A stretch of DNA of 5,583 nucleotides from an uncultured Collinsella sp. (GTDB lineage Bacteria > Actinomycetota > Coriobacteriia > Coriobacteriales > Coriobacteriaceae). This document shows, piece after piece, positions 5,385 through 5,583 of this stretch. The notes under the pieces are model-generated. The model saw nothing but the letters and a program-made list of their open reading frames with translations, had not been told where the DNA came from and made no database searches. The stretch spans positions 1 to 5,583 of the forward strand of contig URZB01000116.1 of NCBI GenBank assembly GCA_900552295.1, written 5' to 3'. Position 1 is the first letter of the stretch. Each line of letters begins with the position of its first letter. The translations under genes and the position numbers were made by a program.

Positions 5385-5583
5385 CTACTTGACCTCGATG
5401 AGCTCGTACTTGCTCGTGCCCAGGCCGATCTTCTCGGCGTGCGCGATGCACGCGCGCCAGTCGGTGTCGGGATGCGTGATGCAGAAGGGATCCTTGGCCT
5501 GCTCGCCCTCCAGATGCTCGTGGTTGTGCTCCATCTTGGCCGCGCTATCGGTGAGTTCGGTGTTGGGCAGCGGCTCGGGTGCC
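5385..5583 (-). CDS. Unidentified protein, C-terminal 65 residues only
   Basis: An open minus-strand frame enters from beyond the window and stops at TAG (5385-5387). The visible part begins APEPLPNTELTDSAAKM, continues with a His/Glu-rich HNHEHLEGEQ, then DPFCITHPDTDWRACIAHAE, and ends KIGLGTSKYELIEVK. GC-rich codon use, a clean stop and placement directly before the shared terminator support a real gene. I do not recognise the family. Two cysteines (in PFCI and RACI) and several histidines could bind metal, but with only the tail present this is speculation. No membrane segment is visible in this part. Confidence 0.65.
   Translation of the reverse strand, partial: APEPLPNTELTDSAAKMEHNHEHLEGEQAKDPFCITHPDTDWRACIAHAEKIGLGTSKYELIEVK

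Overview
The window appears to be the start of a short-read assembly contig from a GC-rich bacterium, roughly 60% GC by eye. Protein content and gene layout are most consistent with a gut actinomycete of class Coriobacteriia, Collinsella-like. That placement is inference from recalled family resemblance, with no marker gene to confirm it. The first 54 bases are not genomic. They match the end of an Illumina P7 oligo, an 8-base index and a Nextera read-2/Tn5 mosaic-end sequence with two mismatches.

Layout. From about 55 to 4068 there are five genes, all on the minus strand. In transcription order they are: a hemolysin III/PAQR-type seven-helix membrane protein (3385-4068); a CNNM/CBS/CorC-type transporter of the 'hemolysin C' family (1901-3274); a protein with a stand-alone cyanophycin-synthetase-like N-terminal domain and a long acidic tail (1043-1876); a YtxH-type membrane-anchored protein (517-906); and a PRC-barrel protein (55-517, cut by the contig end). 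The last two overlap by one base and have their own TATAAT-containing start region. The transporter and the cyanophycin-like gene are 24 bases apart and probably share a transcript.

The 186-base interval 4069-4254 is a divergent promoter region. A minus-strand promoter drives the hemolysin III gene and a well-formed plus-strand promoter drives a membrane-anchored alpha/beta hydrolase (4255-5220). Two related 14-base near-palindromes lie over and just after the plus promoter and look like operators. After the hydrolase, a near-perfect hairpin (5299-5337) can terminate transcription in both directions, also serving a convergent, unidentified minus-strand gene of which only the last 65 codons are present (5385-5583).

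How the genes fit together. Most of the set is envelope-associated: two polytopic membrane proteins, an anchored hydrolase, and a YtxH/PRC-barrel pair of the kind often linked to envelope stress. No phage, insertion sequence, CRISPR array, tRNA or rRNA is visible. The most unusual item is the cyanophycin-like N domain detached from any synthetase and coupled to a CNNM/CorC transporter. The most practically important one is the adapter, which creates a false stop codon in the PRC-barrel gene.
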